In this document: one piece after another, positions 27,901 through 36,332 of the stretch
How the letters are laid out: each line of letters opens with the position of its first letter
Position numbering within the stretch: position 1 is the first letter of the stretch
Source of the DNA: Ridgeia piscesae
Taxonomy: Eukaryota > Annelida > Polychaeta > Sabellida > Siboglinidae
Length of the DNA stretch: 64,000 bases
Direction of reading: 5' to 3'
Assembly (NCBI GenBank): GCA_025642075.2
Contig: JAODUO010001093.1
Coordinates: 154,001-218,000, forward strand
Program-made: the position numbers and the translations under genes
Notes under the pieces: generated by a model
Told to the model about the DNA's origin: nothing
Databases searched by the model: none
What the model saw: the letters and a program-made list of their open reading frames with translations, nothing else

Positions 27901-28546
27901 CTTTTGAGGTCGAAAACACAGCGCGGTCGGCATATAAACAAACTGTTTATCGCTCATTCCATGTGCATGGCGCATGCACCGCTGCGCTTGCCACAAATCG
28001 GAGCGCTATTTGGGTCTAAAAATGCAATATTTGTGAAATATAAATGGCAATATAAATATACCTGGGAATGCGGATTGATCATGTTTAGCTTATATAGGAT
28101 TAAAGTTTGTGTGAGTTATATAGTTATAATAGCAAAACTGAGGTGGGTCCGAATTCTGCACAAGTGCCCCGAATTCATATGTAGTATGCACGCTCACTCA
28201 TTATAAGGCCTGTGTCCTGCCTAGCTCTATTCTACTCTCTAGGGCCAACACACTCAATATGCTGTATTATCGCTCACGTGTCCATCACTGCCGACAATGT
28301 TCTGTGGAATCGTATATGACGACAGTTTTCACACGATCATGTCAACCCATAATTTGAACGATCCACATGTGTATCAGTGTCAGTTTACGCGTGGCATTCG
28401 TTTACGGATACCACGTAAACCTCCAAATCATCACCAACCTGCTTGGCTAAAAATCCTTGCAGTTCGGAAGAACATCTATCGTTTTTCTTGCATAAAGTTT
28501 CCAGAGACTTTGACACGTCCAACCCCTGTTGCATTTGCGTTGTCAT
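475..28546 (-). CDS. MDN1: Midasin, dynein-related AAA+ ATPase of 60S ribosome assembly (5' part, 25 exons, runs off left edge)
   Basis: Midasin removes assembly factors from pre-60S particles in nucleolus and nucleoplasm, using a ring of six AAA modules and a long tail. Exons in coding order: 28439-28546, 26796-27022, 26150-26234, 25139-25284, 24683-24790, 24285-24477, 23343-23552, 22256-22491, 21433-21547, 20892-21064, 20080-20257, 19192-19304, 16954-17108, 16071-16131, 12770-12884, 12128-12212, 11089-11192, 10639-10775, 9811-9915, 8924-9109, (one not found), 6683-6948, 5310-5488, 4571-4662, 3920-4036, 475-621. Every other junction has GT/AG sites and matching phase, giving about 1213 codons. 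Walker A motifs GPVGCGKT, GETGTGKT and GETSVGKT identify AAA1, AAA2 and AAA3. The start ATG at 28546 has an in-frame TAA upstream; a second ATG lies four codons on. The rest of AAA3, AAA4-6, linker and MIDAS domain lie beyond the left edge. Dynein heavy chain is excluded by the near-collinear match to midasin. Confidence 0.96.
650..3005. repeat. Minisatellite, 24-bp unit, about 97 copies
   Basis: Unit is close to gggtgtactgatgggtgggt plus caaa, with variants at a few fixed positions (tactg/tattg/cactg; gatggg/gatagg/ggtggg). Irregular units occur near 1681 and 2213. It starts 28 bp from the 3' splice site of MDN1 exon 25. Because 24 is a multiple of three, both strands stay open for more than 780 codons, but these frames are repeat artefacts rather than genes. 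Confidence 0.97.
3006..3460. repeat. Minisatellite, 32-bp unit, about 13 copies
   Basis: The array switches at about 3000 to a 32-bp unit (ttgatggggttgatgggtgg then gtcaagggtggg). The unit is clearly related to the 24-bp repeat beside it. Copies are nearly identical until about 3370, where they degrade. The rest of the intron (3461-3919) shows no other feature. Confidence 0.93.
4695..4760 (-). repeat. Solo retroelement 3' tail
   Basis: Read on the minus strand, this is an ataaagcactgtgaatgcta stretch, then a tatataag box and an (ATT)n run. This is the usual end of several invertebrate SINE/LINE families (compare 34262-34330). No body is recognisable next to it. It lies in the MDN1 intron between exons 22 and 23. 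Positions 4761-5309 hold nothing further that I recognise. Confidence 0.45.
5800..6000 (-). repeat. Partial copy of tRNA-SINE family (body only)
   Basis: Shares the body motif around cagatctgttcaatcagaca and the gttaatccacagagacaatt segment with the fuller copies at 10185-10520 and 21795-22112. The tRNA-like head is not recognisable. It lies in the MDN1 intron between exons 21 and 22; the remainder of that intron (6001-6682) contains no feature I can name. Confidence 0.5.
6977..7095. repeat. Short inverted-repeat element, 13-bp arms
   Basis: taaaaaatggtat at 6977 and its exact reverse complement at 7083-7095 enclose about 95 bp, like a small foldback element. A separate palindrome atgtcacgtgacat lies inside near 7036. 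No target-site duplication is evident. Confidence 0.45.
7400..8640 (-). pseudogene. Decayed tandem copy of an MDN1 segment containing exons 19 and 20
   Basis: This block aligns collinearly with 8640-10070, offset growing from about 1.2 to 1.4 kb. Shared features include the aagtaagat..cataaaataaatgt start, the atggtaatgatgggcagtga mini-array, gtcaaagctaaaagtagaat and the ttttagccccc end. It contains ruined copies of exon 20 (about 7665-7815) and exon 19 (about 8440-8520) that cannot be translated. Most differences are scattered one- to few-base deletions relative to the intact copy. It could be a genuine decayed duplication or an uncorrected noisy long-read stretch. Confidence 0.8.
8924..17108 (-). 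CDS. MDN1: MDN1 exons 13-20: AAA2 module
   Basis: Exon 13 (16954-17108) encodes LLEQVAVCVAKNEPVLLVG and Walker A GETGTGKTS. Exon 14 (16071-16131) has the signature VINMNQQSDSADLLGG. Exon 15 (12770-12884) gives FKPVDLR and FLGHIQ. Exons 16 (12128-12212) and 17 (11089-11192) are the charged helical insert. Exon 18 (10639-10775) holds the Walker B-like WVLLDEINLAS. Exon 19 (9811-9915) has FACMNPATDIGK and VRNR, and exon 20 (8924-9109) FTEFFVDELED and LTDGTGHNPHYR. Phases agree throughout. After exon 20 the family has a further segment of about 25-30 residues (the LRTLCRAL-type region) that I could not locate before exon 21. Confidence 0.95.
9290..9425. repeat. Short minisatellite, about 25-bp unit
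   Basis: Four to five copies of a ggtaatgatgggcagtgacc unit with variable C-runs lie between MDN1 exons 19 and 20. A shorter version at 7985-8100 belongs to the duplicated block. Confidence 0.85.
9965..10180. repeat. Dispersed repeat ending in ctccgtgaggtgg..agcccctcac
   Basis: Contains the motif gaggtggcagcactttttag-like plus cccctcac, and attaaaagtattcaacat followed by a cagttgtttatgaagc box. The same ordered motifs recur at 47735-48015, and the first motif also at 62376-62402. This is therefore a dispersed family of unknown class. It lies in the MDN1 intron between exons 18 and 19. Confidence 0.6.
10185..10520 (+). mobile_element. tRNA-derived SINE, near full length
   Basis: The head carries a perfect B-box-like ggttcgaatcc (about 10230) preceded by tactctcaactaagagaacc, as in a tRNA anticodon arm. 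A body of about 230 bp follows. The element ends in aagtgctttgagcaatactg and gcgctatataac, a tail like that of partner LINEs. A second good copy lies inverted at 21795-22112. It is inserted in the MDN1 intron between exons 18 and 19. Confidence 0.75.
10726..10873. repeat. Tandem duplication across the MDN1 exon 18 acceptor edge
   Basis: About 72 bp, covering the first part of exon 18 and its 3' splice site (10726-10800), recur in diverged form at 10802-10873. Shared anchors are gtccarcagyacc, cagtctcagyrcccta and gggggaacaakggttaaca. The upstream copy cannot act as an exon as it stands. Confidence 0.85.
11570..11950 (+). repeat. Dispersed repeat R1, copy 1
   Basis: Aligns over about 380 bp with 52673-53070 in the same orientation. 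Shared blocks include ctggctgatc, gagtgagcggagtcra, cagccgtggga, cggatacacgac and aaatcccaa. No coding capacity, terminal repeat or tRNA box was recognised. The rest of this MDN1 intron (11193-12127) is otherwise featureless. Confidence 0.7.
12660..12783. repeat. Perfect 61-bp tandem duplication spanning the MDN1 exon 15 donor
   Basis: The segment starting tgtgcaaatcctgttccctt is repeated head to tail with a 61-bp period. Each copy ends in gccacctggatgtggccga, which is the last 14 coding bases of exon 15 plus its GT donor. The exon-proximal copy (donor at 12769) is in phase with exon 16. Use of the second donor (12708) would add 61 nt and shift the frame. Confidence 0.93.
12992..14010. repeat. 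12-bp minisatellite with duplicated 120-bp flank
   Basis: A unique segment beginning caaagaaaccatcgctacaa occurs at 12992-13136 and again, almost identical, at 13887-14037. Each copy is followed by the 12-bp array, so flank and array were duplicated together. The first array block runs from about 13137 to 13886 with unit cagagactgaga and frequent gat/gag and aca/agc variants. Confidence 0.93.
14038..15935. repeat. 12-bp minisatellite, main block, about 155 copies
   Basis: Units are cagagactgaga-type, with a central zone (about 15020-15520) of cagagaccgaga and a distal zone rich in cagacactgaga. The sense strand of MDN1 reads as tandem TTCTCAGTCTCTG. Long open frames here on both strands result from the period being a multiple of three. 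The remaining 140 bp to exon 14 are unique. Confidence 0.97.
17130..18265. repeat. 15-bp minisatellite, about 75 copies, nearly perfect
   Basis: Unit aaacttcatgaaata. The array begins about 20 bp from the 3' splice site of MDN1 exon 13. About 64 exon-proximal units are identical, and variants (aaattcatgaaata, tacaaattcatgaa) are confined to the far end, 18105-18240. The open frames of more than 400 codons here are artefacts of the 15-bp period. Confidence 0.98.
18380..18626 (+). mobile_element. Non-LTR retrotransposon remnant, RT C-terminus
   Basis: Encodes about 79 residues beginning KWYGHVTRSSGLAKTILQG and containing GRRRGRQKKRWEDNI and EWTGM. This is the classic C-terminal tail of invertebrate endonuclease-reverse transcriptase LINEs. 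It ends at a stop codon. Everything 5' of it is missing, so it is a dead fragment in the MDN1 intron between exons 12 and 13. Confidence 0.85.
18640..18885 (+). mobile_element. Second LINE C-terminus remnant, frame-broken
   Basis: Across at least two frames it reads fragments of the RWAGHVER, GRLRM, WEDCI, ERVGGEW and DRRSWR type, another common LINE C-terminal signature. It follows the first remnant directly in the same orientation but belongs to a different sequence family. The rest of the intron to 19191 is a purine-rich stretch without further features. Confidence 0.65.
19192..23552 (-). CDS. MDN1: MDN1 exons 7-12: AAA1 module
   Basis: Exon 7 (23343-23552) has Walker A GPVGCGKTA and ends LLKVQLGDQTDSK. 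Exon 8 (22256-22491) continues with the midasin-specific YRCTDVPGQFEWQAGSL, then the Walker B-like HWILLEDLDYAP and sensor FATQR. Exons 9 (21433-21547), 10 (20892-21064) and 11 (20080-20257) form the lid, including RDLMKWCGRIA and FQEALDCF. Exon 12 (19192-19304), beginning AEYYCANYKP, links to AAA2. In the Walker B position the residues are LLEDLD rather than the DE seen in AAA2 and AAA3. From memory this is shared with other midasins, so it is not a defect. Confidence 0.95.
19735..20078. repeat. Minisatellite of ccctacc-rich units abutting MDN1 exon 11 donor
   Basis: Degenerate units of about 55-60 bp combine ccaccctaccctacctcac with tgatgaggttaaccacat. The array runs up to the 5' splice site at 20079. 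On the sense strand each unit offers GTAGG and GTGAGG, so it is studded with donor-like sites. Confidence 0.85.
21068..21262. repeat. Short minisatellite abutting MDN1 exon 10 acceptor
   Basis: Eight or so degenerate copies of a 24-26 bp unit, gtcgttatttggagacaggg-like. It starts a few bases from the 3' splice site at 21064. Confidence 0.75.
21795..22112 (-). mobile_element. tRNA-derived SINE, inverted copy
   Basis: Same family as 10185-10520, in opposite orientation. On the minus strand the head reads caggtaggtagagc-like, then agactctcgactaagagaac and ccgggt. The body motif ctccagttcactcagctgta is shared. The tail cttatatagcgcaatatcca is at the low-coordinate end. It lies in the MDN1 intron between exons 8 and 9. 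Confidence 0.72.
23560..24125. repeat. Minisatellite, gataggacaagtaggatgtt unit, abutting MDN1 exon 7 acceptor
   Basis: About 20 degenerate copies of a 20-26 bp unit begin within 10-20 bp of the 3' splice site at 23552 and fade toward 24125. The unit shows no obvious copy of the exon. Confidence 0.88.
24285..28546 (-). CDS. MDN1: MDN1 exons 1-6: N-terminal helical region
   Basis: Exon 1 (28439-28546) encodes 36 residues from MTTQMQQ to the conserved SSELQGFLAKQ. Exon 2 (26796-27022) begins IWTQSDRQALL, exon 3 (26150-26234) FSVKYLQN. Exon 4 (25139-25284) carries KPRLRELVQAVHRF and ELRELWDWSDF, exon 5 (24683-24790) the HAVHSVALLLDM helix, exon 6 (24285-24477) up to GVVAVCGVLLP. These match the helical domain before AAA1 in animal midasins in order and spacing. 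Exon 4 could be mistaken for starting at 25231 because of an internal AG. Phase with exon 3 and conservation show that it extends to 25284. Confidence 0.92.
25365..25390. repeat. (AT)n microsatellite
   Basis: Short TA/AT tract in the MDN1 intron between exons 3 and 4. The surrounding 25285-25829 shows nothing else. Confidence 0.8.
25830..26123 (+). mobile_element. MITE family M1 (MULE-like), copy A
   Basis: 294 bp beginning atagctttatgtagagaccc and ending cctgcataaagccctg. The ends are imperfect inverted repeats around gctttatgcag. It is flanked by attcatacc and acttatacc (7 of 9 identical), consistent with a 9-bp target-site duplication. Other copies are at 32050-32311, 48216-48492 and, truncated, 39675-39748. 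No coding capacity. Confidence 0.8.
27750..28176. mobile_element. DNA-transposon-like element with 45-bp terminal inverted repeats
   Basis: The left arm 27750-27794 (gcacttatgcagaattcgga core) is matched by an inverted right arm 28132-28176 (tccgaattctgcacaagtgc core) with about six mismatches. The 340-bp interior has no credible ORF. It lies in MDN1 intron 1. The family is not recognised. Confidence 0.75.
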
Positions 28547-29526
28547 CTCGGTACCTATAAGTTAAGCACAGATAAATAGCTTAATACAGACGCGTCAGCG
28601 TAGACAAGTGTCAGAATCAGGGATGTGCCATAACTCCTGTTTCTCCACGTGCGTCTTAGCGAGAAAATCACGTGTCGCAACATTAGCTTTAATTTTAGAG
28701 ACTCCGCTAGATGGAGCCATGTGTTGCCTCCAATCAAATCCTTAGATACCTGCAATATAATTATCGGAGTCCTATAATTATATTTACGGTAATGCGACGC
28801 GAAGAACATTTGCGTATTTCAGTAACACGAGGGGAGTGAGTAAAAGAGAGTTAGGGATGCGACCAGAGAATCTATGGGGCAATTCTGCAATTACATCCCC
28901 CCGATAAGGTTCGCCAAAAATAATTGAACTTAATTCATATTGGGTGACCCGAGTGCAAGAGTGGCCGGTGCTTCAAGCATGCCACTAGCGCTGGCACAAC
29001 GATGCCAAAGTCCTGGAGATAGGAATAATCCCCAGTATTTTTGGGAAGGGTTTTTAGTGAGCCCCGATCGAAGAAAGTACAAATCTATTTGAAATAGCCT
29101 CAACGGGGTGCAAATCAAGGTTTTCGAAAAGTCTCGATCTGCATGCATGCGCCCGATCGAGCCATGGCGCGGTTTTACATCGATCACCACAGAACAGATA
29201 TCGCCATGCTAGGGCGTCGATCGGTGAGAGACGGGGGACGCTTCCCCCAGTTTTCAGCCTGAGTGGGACAGCATAGGAAATGTCCCCCCCACTTGTTCAG
29301 TAAAAAAACTAATTTACAGGCATATAGCGAAACTGATCACTCCTCTCCTAAAAAATCCTACATATGTATAGTAGTAAAATTAATATACCAGTTCAGATTA
29401 TAAACTTCCGACTACCCAATGGAAAATCACTAGGTAAATTGCTTGGTTGGCCGCAGCGCGCAACTTGATCTTAGTCCAGTAAATATTCGTCATGCCGGGC
29501 TCTATAATTTTGCACCCTTGTGTTGA

Positions 29527-29529
<3 letters not shown>

Positions 29530-29618
<89 letters not shown>

Positions 29619-29620
29619 TT
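29530..29620. repeat. (AT)n microsatellite
   Basis: About 45 AT dinucleotides with two small breaks, between MDN1 and IST1. Its open frames of YI repeats are not genes. Confidence 0.97.
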
Positions 29621-29921
29621 ATTATAGGCATTAGCCATCAAGCACATCATAGATGGAAAAAATTTGTTTGCCCCGTCACCCCTTGGAATAAGCCTGGTGG
29701 GATACTTATCGCCTCCGGCGGAACCAGCAGATTCCTGCACTTTGTGCAAATTGATCCCATTTGAGTGATGACAAATTTCTTTGCCAAAAGGTGGAATTGG
29801 AAAATCCTACCCCGTAACCTCTGCATCGTGTCACTCTGTGAATCAGGCAGTTCTGGGTCCATAAAAAAAGTCTACCCTCCAAATTTTCAGTGAGTGATTG
29901 GGGCGGTCCATGGCCCCTATT

Positions 29922-29924
<3 letters not shown>

Positions 29925-29986
<62 letters not shown>
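29925..29986. repeat. (AT)n microsatellite
   Basis: About 30 AT dinucleotides. It sits only 30 bp from the long (CA)n tract that follows. Confidence 0.97.
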
Positions 29987-29987
<1 letters not shown>

Positions 29988-30014
29988 ACATACGACTCAT
30001 TTCGTTAGAACACG

Positions 30015-30276
<262 letters not shown>

Positions 30277-31048
30277 GTTTTTCATATTGAAATATTTACA
30301 AAACTATTAATTTATTGTTAACAGTACAGTCAGGAATATTGGCTGTGTCATCACATCAAGAAAGAAATAACCTACATGAAAAGGGAAATCTATAAAGTTG
30401 CTCAGAACATATAACATGTCAGTGTCAGTTTGTCGTGCTGTTCCTGTGAGGTTTATGCCGGTACTGTATATAATTATACCCACATACATAATATGCATAT
30501 ATAAATTCGTACCCCGTCCCCCCACTTAAAAAAATGGATCGACGCCCCTGGATATGGCACAATAAATCAGAAACAAGCTAGCTTACAGCGAGACAGCCGC
30601 GACAATTCGTCAACAACCCGATATGAGCGTCTTGCAACACAGACGTCCAGACCACTGCATCCTCGATCGCGAGGATGCATACAGTCGCTTGGATCGAAAC
30701 GGTGCCCCCCTGCAATTAATTTCGGGTTTCCGATGTGAGACATGAACTGGCGTAGAAAATCTGGCGGTGCTCAGCCCCACCCCAGTGAATATGCTGTTTA
30801 AAATTGAAATTATAAAAACAATCATAGTCTATATTTCATGCCGAAAGTGCTGACCAGTCGTCAACCTTACGCTAACACCTAAATTCTGAGTTTACGGTAT
30901 ACGTTGCGGATCGGCAACTTCCGGTCACAATCAAAACATTTTCGGGTAATTTTCGTCGTTGTTGAGTCATTTTGGTCACCGTCATATGACTTTTATAATT
31001 AAACTACAATACGTTTGCGCCAGAACTATCGTACGATAACCAATAAAC

Positions 31049-34000
31049 ATGTTTAGCTCGGCTCCAAAATACCAAAAGCTGACAACAAATCTGCGATTGG
31101 CGATAAATCGACTAAAATTACTGGAGAAGAAAAAGACGGAGCTGACTGTGAAAGCCCGCCGAGAAATCTCCGAGTACCTGGCAATGGGGAAGGAGGACCG
31201 TGCTCGTATACGAGTGGAGCACATCATCAGGGAGGACTATGTCGTCGAAGCGATGGAACTCATAGAGATGTACTGCGACTTACTCCTTGCTAGGATGGGC
31301 CTAATCCAATCATCAAAGTTAGTATACATTCGCAAGTTTGTTGTTGCACTAGCCACTACATGAAAAAAATGAACGTCATTGTAATTATTAATAACTGACA
31401 GTTCACTTTATATATATATAGGATATATATATATATATATCCTATTTTTTATTTAATAAAAAATCAGGTTTACACTTTACGGTATCTAACTTATCCTTAT
31501 TATATCAACTCATAATAAGATAATATCCAGCAAACAACGACCAGTGATTTCACATGTTGAGTGATCACGTTCTAGCTGTAAGTGAATTCACAAGTTCAAC
31601 TGGCTCAATTGACGTGAATTCACCGGATTCTATGAACAATTTTGGTGTGTCAACACATGTTTACCGTGAATTCACGAATTTTTCACGTGATGACACGTGC
31701 CTGTGAAAACGTACCAATTCTGACCCAGTACAACTCGTGTCAAACTCGTTCAAAACTCGTGACAGTTGGCAAAACATGTGTATTCACGTGAATACTCATG
31801 AAAACAAGTACTGGTGGAGCGATACCAATTATGAATCAGTATGACATGTGCCAGCTGGTTCAGAAATGGTTCCTTAATAGTTTGCTGCATGGTAGTCATA
31901 TTTGTTATCATAGTTAGTAATTTAACTGTTTAAAAAGGTTATAATTTATTTGTATGTGTCTTCTATGTATGTTTTTTCAACTGAAATAAATGTATTCACA
32001 TTCGATAATACTCTTAACACACTCAGATCAAAGTGGGATTCAGGTATACATAGCTTTATGCAGAGACCCGTCCACCCGTCATTTGGACGAGTAGGAATAT
32101 GGGTGGATGGGTAAAAATGGAGCAAAAAAGTCTTACCAAACCAGAGATATTGTCCGTTTTGCATTAAAAGTGAGTGTAAATGGTGTCACATGTGTGTTAG
32201 TACTACTTAGTAGTCCATTTCAGGTCATCAGACACATTTAAAGCTTGTAAAATAGCTTAACAGTTGACATCCATGTGTCTACCAAAACATGTGATCCTGC
32301 ATAAAGCCCTGCAGGTATACCATGCTACAGGTATTTCAGCCCATTGTAATCTCGGCCTTGAGACTTAATTATGCTATTAAAGTTTTGAAATCGGAGAATT
32401 TCTAAGTTTTACACTTTGGTCTTGTTTATTTATTGTGAGTTGGGACATCTCCGTCTTATTGGATTTTGCGGGTGTTATTGGAGATCTGATGTGAAAATCC
32501 AGGAGATTTACGTCTAGTCTGGGAGATTCATCAGAAAACTTTATATATCAGCGAGGGATGGCAGGTGGGTATAATAGCTAGTATAAATAACATAAGTCAA
32601 GGTGACTGAAGTTTGCACCACAAGTTAGATTAAGTAAGTAGAACAGAACAATGTTTTCAACGTTGGCTAGCAAATGTAATATACCAGTAATCAACCAACA
32701 AATTGTGACATTTCTAAACAACGTTTATTTAAAACAATTACCTAGCTGTGGGTAAAATGCAAATCCAAAATTATTAAATAGCACACCACATCATCTGTTA
32801 CAATCAATAGAAATGAAATAAGTTGTGAACTACCTTAAAGTAGTGAAAATAACATAAATTGGGGTATAACAAGTGACTGAAGTTTTGCACCACATTCAGA
32901 CGTAAGTAAGTTAAGAATAAGTATCTAGAACAGAACAACATTTTTAACATTGTTTAGCAAATACAATAGACCAGTAGTCAACCAACAAATTGTGCCATTT
33001 CTAAACAACGTTTGTAACAAAGTTACCGAGCTGTGGGTAAAAGGCAAATCCCCAAATATTAAACAGCAGACAACATCATCCGTTATACTCAGGTTAAACA
33101 ATAGAAATGAAATAAGTTGTGAACTTCCTTAAAGTAGTGAAAGGAAAATAATAACACATGCATATGCCACGAATACTAACTTTTACGTGGGAAACTATTT
33201 CATTTATAGAGAGCTGGACGAAGGCCTTGAGGAACCAATCGCCACTCTGTTGTGGGCAGCACCAAGACTCCAAGCTGAAGTGCCGGAACTGAAAATTGTA
33301 GCTGAACAGCTGACACTGAAATACAGCAAGGAGTTTGCTCTGTCTTGCCGAACAAACACACTCGAAAATGTCAATGAGAAAGTCATGCATAAGCTTGGGG
33401 TGCAGGTAACACACATTCCAGCAACCGAACAACAAAAATGCAAAAACAAACCGTTACAATTGTGAAGAAATACAGTGTTATCATCAACTGAAATTTAAAA
33501 AAGTACCAAGACAGCAGTCTTGATCGGGACACTGTATATATGTGCAGGCTCTGGTGTACAGGCATTCCTTCTTAACCTGATTTTAATCATTCCTGAATTA
33601 CACCAAATTGTTTTTAAGACGAACTGTCTGATGACCGACATGCATTCTATTAGTATTATCTCATTTGTGTGGCCAATTCAGATGGAAATAAGCCTTTTCC
33701 CGAAGGCACAGCTTGTAGAAATTATAAAAAAATTCCCTGAATTCTGGAATTGTATATATATTTACACTAAATTTTGTTTCAGGCACCTCCAAAAAGTTTG
33801 GTCGACAAATACCTTGACGCAATCGCAAAGACATACGATGTTCCATTTGAAGCTGAGCCTGACGCGGTGGAAGTTGGGGAGGAGTTCCATGAAGGAGGGG
33901 GAGGAGGAGGAGGTCTGATAGACTTCTCGGAACCCACTGCTGCCGCCCAGCAACCAGACAAGAAGAAAGAGTCTTTCATGTACCCCCCACCCGCCATGAA

Positions 34001-34775
34001 TGTATGTACCTGGGCAGTGCACATATCTTTGCCTTTGTTGCAGCCTTTATGTAGAATAACAGTGTTGCCATTCCAAACATGTACTGGTAAACGTGCGTGC
34101 GTTTGCGTGTGTGCGTGCGTGAGTGTGAACTCACATGTATATAAGCCAGTACAGAAGTGTGTATGTGTCCAGTTATTCCAGTAACAGCAATTCCCGCTTG
34201 CATAAGTGTGTCTTATTGTTTTTTATTTTAAAAGATTGTATTATTTATTTTACATTTTATTAATTATGTACAGTGCTTTTGAGCAAGCTTTATCACATGA
34301 AAAGAGCGCTATAGAAATTTGGTTTATAATAATAATATAACACAATGTATTTGTCTTATAAACTTGTGGACATCAGGAAAATCAGAAGTTTGTTTTATCA
34401 GATTTATTTAGAATATATCAAGTTCATTATCACCAGTAGAATTATACTACTTACTATATCTTGTAAACCTTCATTTTTCAGCAGCCCCCTCCTCCAGCGT
34501 CGTACTTCCCCCCTCCAGGTGGCGTACCCATGCCCGGGATGACGCAGCCCCCAAACGTTGGTTTCAAACCCCCACCCCCTCCGGTGGGATTCAACCCCCT
34601 GCCCCCGCCGTCTGGCCCCTCCGCCCCTCGAAGCACAAACGACGTGCACTGTGACCTTCCCGAACTACCAAGTGTACCGTCAAACAGTATTGCACCTGGT
34701 GACCCGTCAGTCGGCTCCGACGCCGACTTCGACGATCTGACCAAGCGATTTGAGGAACTGAAGAAAAAGAAATGA
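31049..34775 (+). CDS. IST1: IST1 homolog, ESCRT-III regulator (4 exons, complete)
   Basis: IST1 binds CHMP1 and recruits MIT-domain proteins such as VPS4 and spastin during endosomal sorting and abscission. Exons: 31049-31317, 33210-33405, 33783-34001, 34482-34775; phases agree and give 325 residues, close to the usual 330-370. Exons 1-2 encode the whole IST1 domain, with NLRLAINRLKLLEKKKTEL, RARIRVEHIIREDYVVEAME, CDLLLARMGLI and LWAAPRL. Exon 3 ends the domain (VDKYLDAIAKTYDVPFE), followed by a seven-glycine run and DFSEP. Exon 4 is a Pro-rich linker ending in the MIT-interacting motif DFDDLTKRFEELKKKK, so the C-terminus is intact. The start has A at -3. Intron 1 holds MITEs of families M1 and M2. 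No second MIT-interacting motif was recognised in the linker. Confidence 0.97.
31410..31445. repeat. Short (AT)n palindromic tract
   Basis: tatatatataggatatatat and a following AT run ending tcctat form an AT-rich imperfect palindrome in IST1 intron 1. Confidence 0.7.
31527..31887. mobile_element. MITE family M2 (ccagcaaac ends), copy 1
   Basis: About 360 bp aligned end to end with 55379-55735. It begins ccagcaaacaacg and ends ttccttaatagtttgctg; the ends are degraded compared with copy 2. The interior is rich in cacgtg and gtgaattcac motifs. It is non-coding and lies in IST1 intron 1. Confidence 0.8.
32050..32311 (+). mobile_element. MITE family M1 (MULE-like), copy B with perfect 9-bp TSD
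   Basis: 262 bp from atagctttatgcagagaccc to cctgcataaagccctg. It is flanked by exact direct repeats caggtatac at 32041-32049 and 32312-32320. This is the best-preserved insertion of the family, in IST1 intron 1. Positions 32321-33209 hold only a diverged internal duplication (about 32570-32830 resembling 32850-33150, sharing aaatgaaataagttgtgaac). Confidence 0.87.
34262..34330 (+). repeat. Solo LINE/SINE 3' tail
   Basis: gtacagtgcttttgagcaag, then gaaaagagcgctatagaaat and a (TAA)n end. This is a widespread invertebrate retroelement tail without its body. It lies in IST1 intron 3. Confidence 0.6.
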
Positions 34776-36265
34776 TTTGCTGTGGAATTCACTGCTCTGT
34801 GGATGAACTATGAATATAATTATATGTATGTGCGTAAAATGCGTTATAATCGTAAGGGAGGCCAACGAAAGATACTGAGGCCAGAGTAGAAACCGGTGAA
34901 GCTATTCAGGTATATGGAGGACACTTGCTACAACGATCACATGATGCACCATAAGGAACCAGGGGACAGTTTCACTAAGATAAAAAGCTCTTAGGAAAAT
35001 TTATCTTTAAACAAAATCTGTTGGTAAATTAAATTATTTATTTTCAAAATGCAAATATCCATTGCCGTGTTTTGACCATAAGGTCACTGTTAAGCATCAA
35101 AGTTGTTTCTAAAGCGCAGAATTTGATTTTAACAGCTCATAACAATGTTAGTGAAATAGTCCCCAGGTATTTGACACAAGTAAAAAATACCCATCTCAGA
35201 CGTGTTCCACCAATTTTGTGAATTTGGTGAAATGTATAATTTTATCTTCAACTGTCTAGTAAATTTTTCTTGGCTGTCAAAAACTAACAAAATACTTGCA
35301 TTTACAAACAAGATGGAATGAGTTAATAATTAAGATCATCTTGTTTCTGAAATCTTTCTTTAAAAAAATGTATCATAAACTACGTGTACTTAAGATATTT
35401 GAACAAACGATGTACCATTTTTAAGCTCATTATTTGTGTAATCCAAAATGATACAAATGTACTGGATACACCAATTGTAGTTTGTACAATATTAATTCTC
35501 GCTGTAGTGTAAGGAATACATCGGCACCTTCCTTACATCCATAGATAATTTATGTTACTCAGCTTTAGGTAACCTTAACTGTACAATTAAGAGCCACAAC
35601 ATAATTTGTGCATTATTTGGGAATTTGGCAAATGTGATGTTTATGACTGCAAATATCGACAACACTTTGCACGAGTTTTACCTGCAGAGTGACATCCACA
35701 GATGCAGGATCGTTGTAAAGACGTGTGAAAATTTATAACCGGAGTCATAACGCTGCCTTGTATTTATGACAGCATGGGCGAGATGTGTGAATATAGCCAG
35801 TGGCCAACTCTTCTGAAGTTCTACACCAATTGTCGGAAACTTCTGCAGAGGAAGATGCACTATTTATTGTAAAAATGCACTTTTAAACCTCTGCTGTAGC
35901 ATTAGTAGTTTAATAAGTCATATATTCAGAAAAATACTGGTTTTACTATATTTTTAGTTGCACATATTTATACGGTGTCGCCCCGATATAGATAATAATT
36001 AATTGGTGTAAAATGACTAAAACGAATAATGTAAAACTCCGACCCGTTTGTTCCAGATTACTCGTAAGCAGTATTACACTCGTGTAATATACATTGTCAA
36101 TTAATTGTGTGATGGGTTCTTGTATCTGGTGACCTATTTACCATGTCATGGCATGTTATGAAATATCAGCATTGAGTTAACGTGTACCAAAAGTCCTATG
36201 ACTGATTCTGTATTTAATAATCACATGTAATTGCTATGGTGTAATAAATTATTTTATGACCTTAT
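34776..36265 (+). other. Presumed IST1 3'UTR
   Basis: About 1.49 kb of AT-rich unique sequence follows the IST1 stop, with no ORF, repeat or competing gene recognised, up to a canonical AATAAA at 36243. Its extent is inferred only from that signal. Confidence 0.4.
36243..36248 (+). terminator. Candidate IST1 polyadenylation signal
   Basis: AATAAA followed after about 20 bp by a GT-rich ttatgttgttct stretch, the usual arrangement of a cleavage site. Confidence 0.5.
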
Positions 36266-36332
36266 GTTGTTCTAACTGCACACCGACTACAACAACAGAC
36301 ACATGGACAAGAGATATAAATCAGATAAACAG

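Noticed and set aside
28555..28809. Minus-strand 84-codon frame just upstream of MDN1 exon 1 as an extra coding exon
   Set aside because: An in-frame TAA precedes the MDN1 ATG and the frame resembles no midasin sequence. At most it overlaps a 5'UTR.
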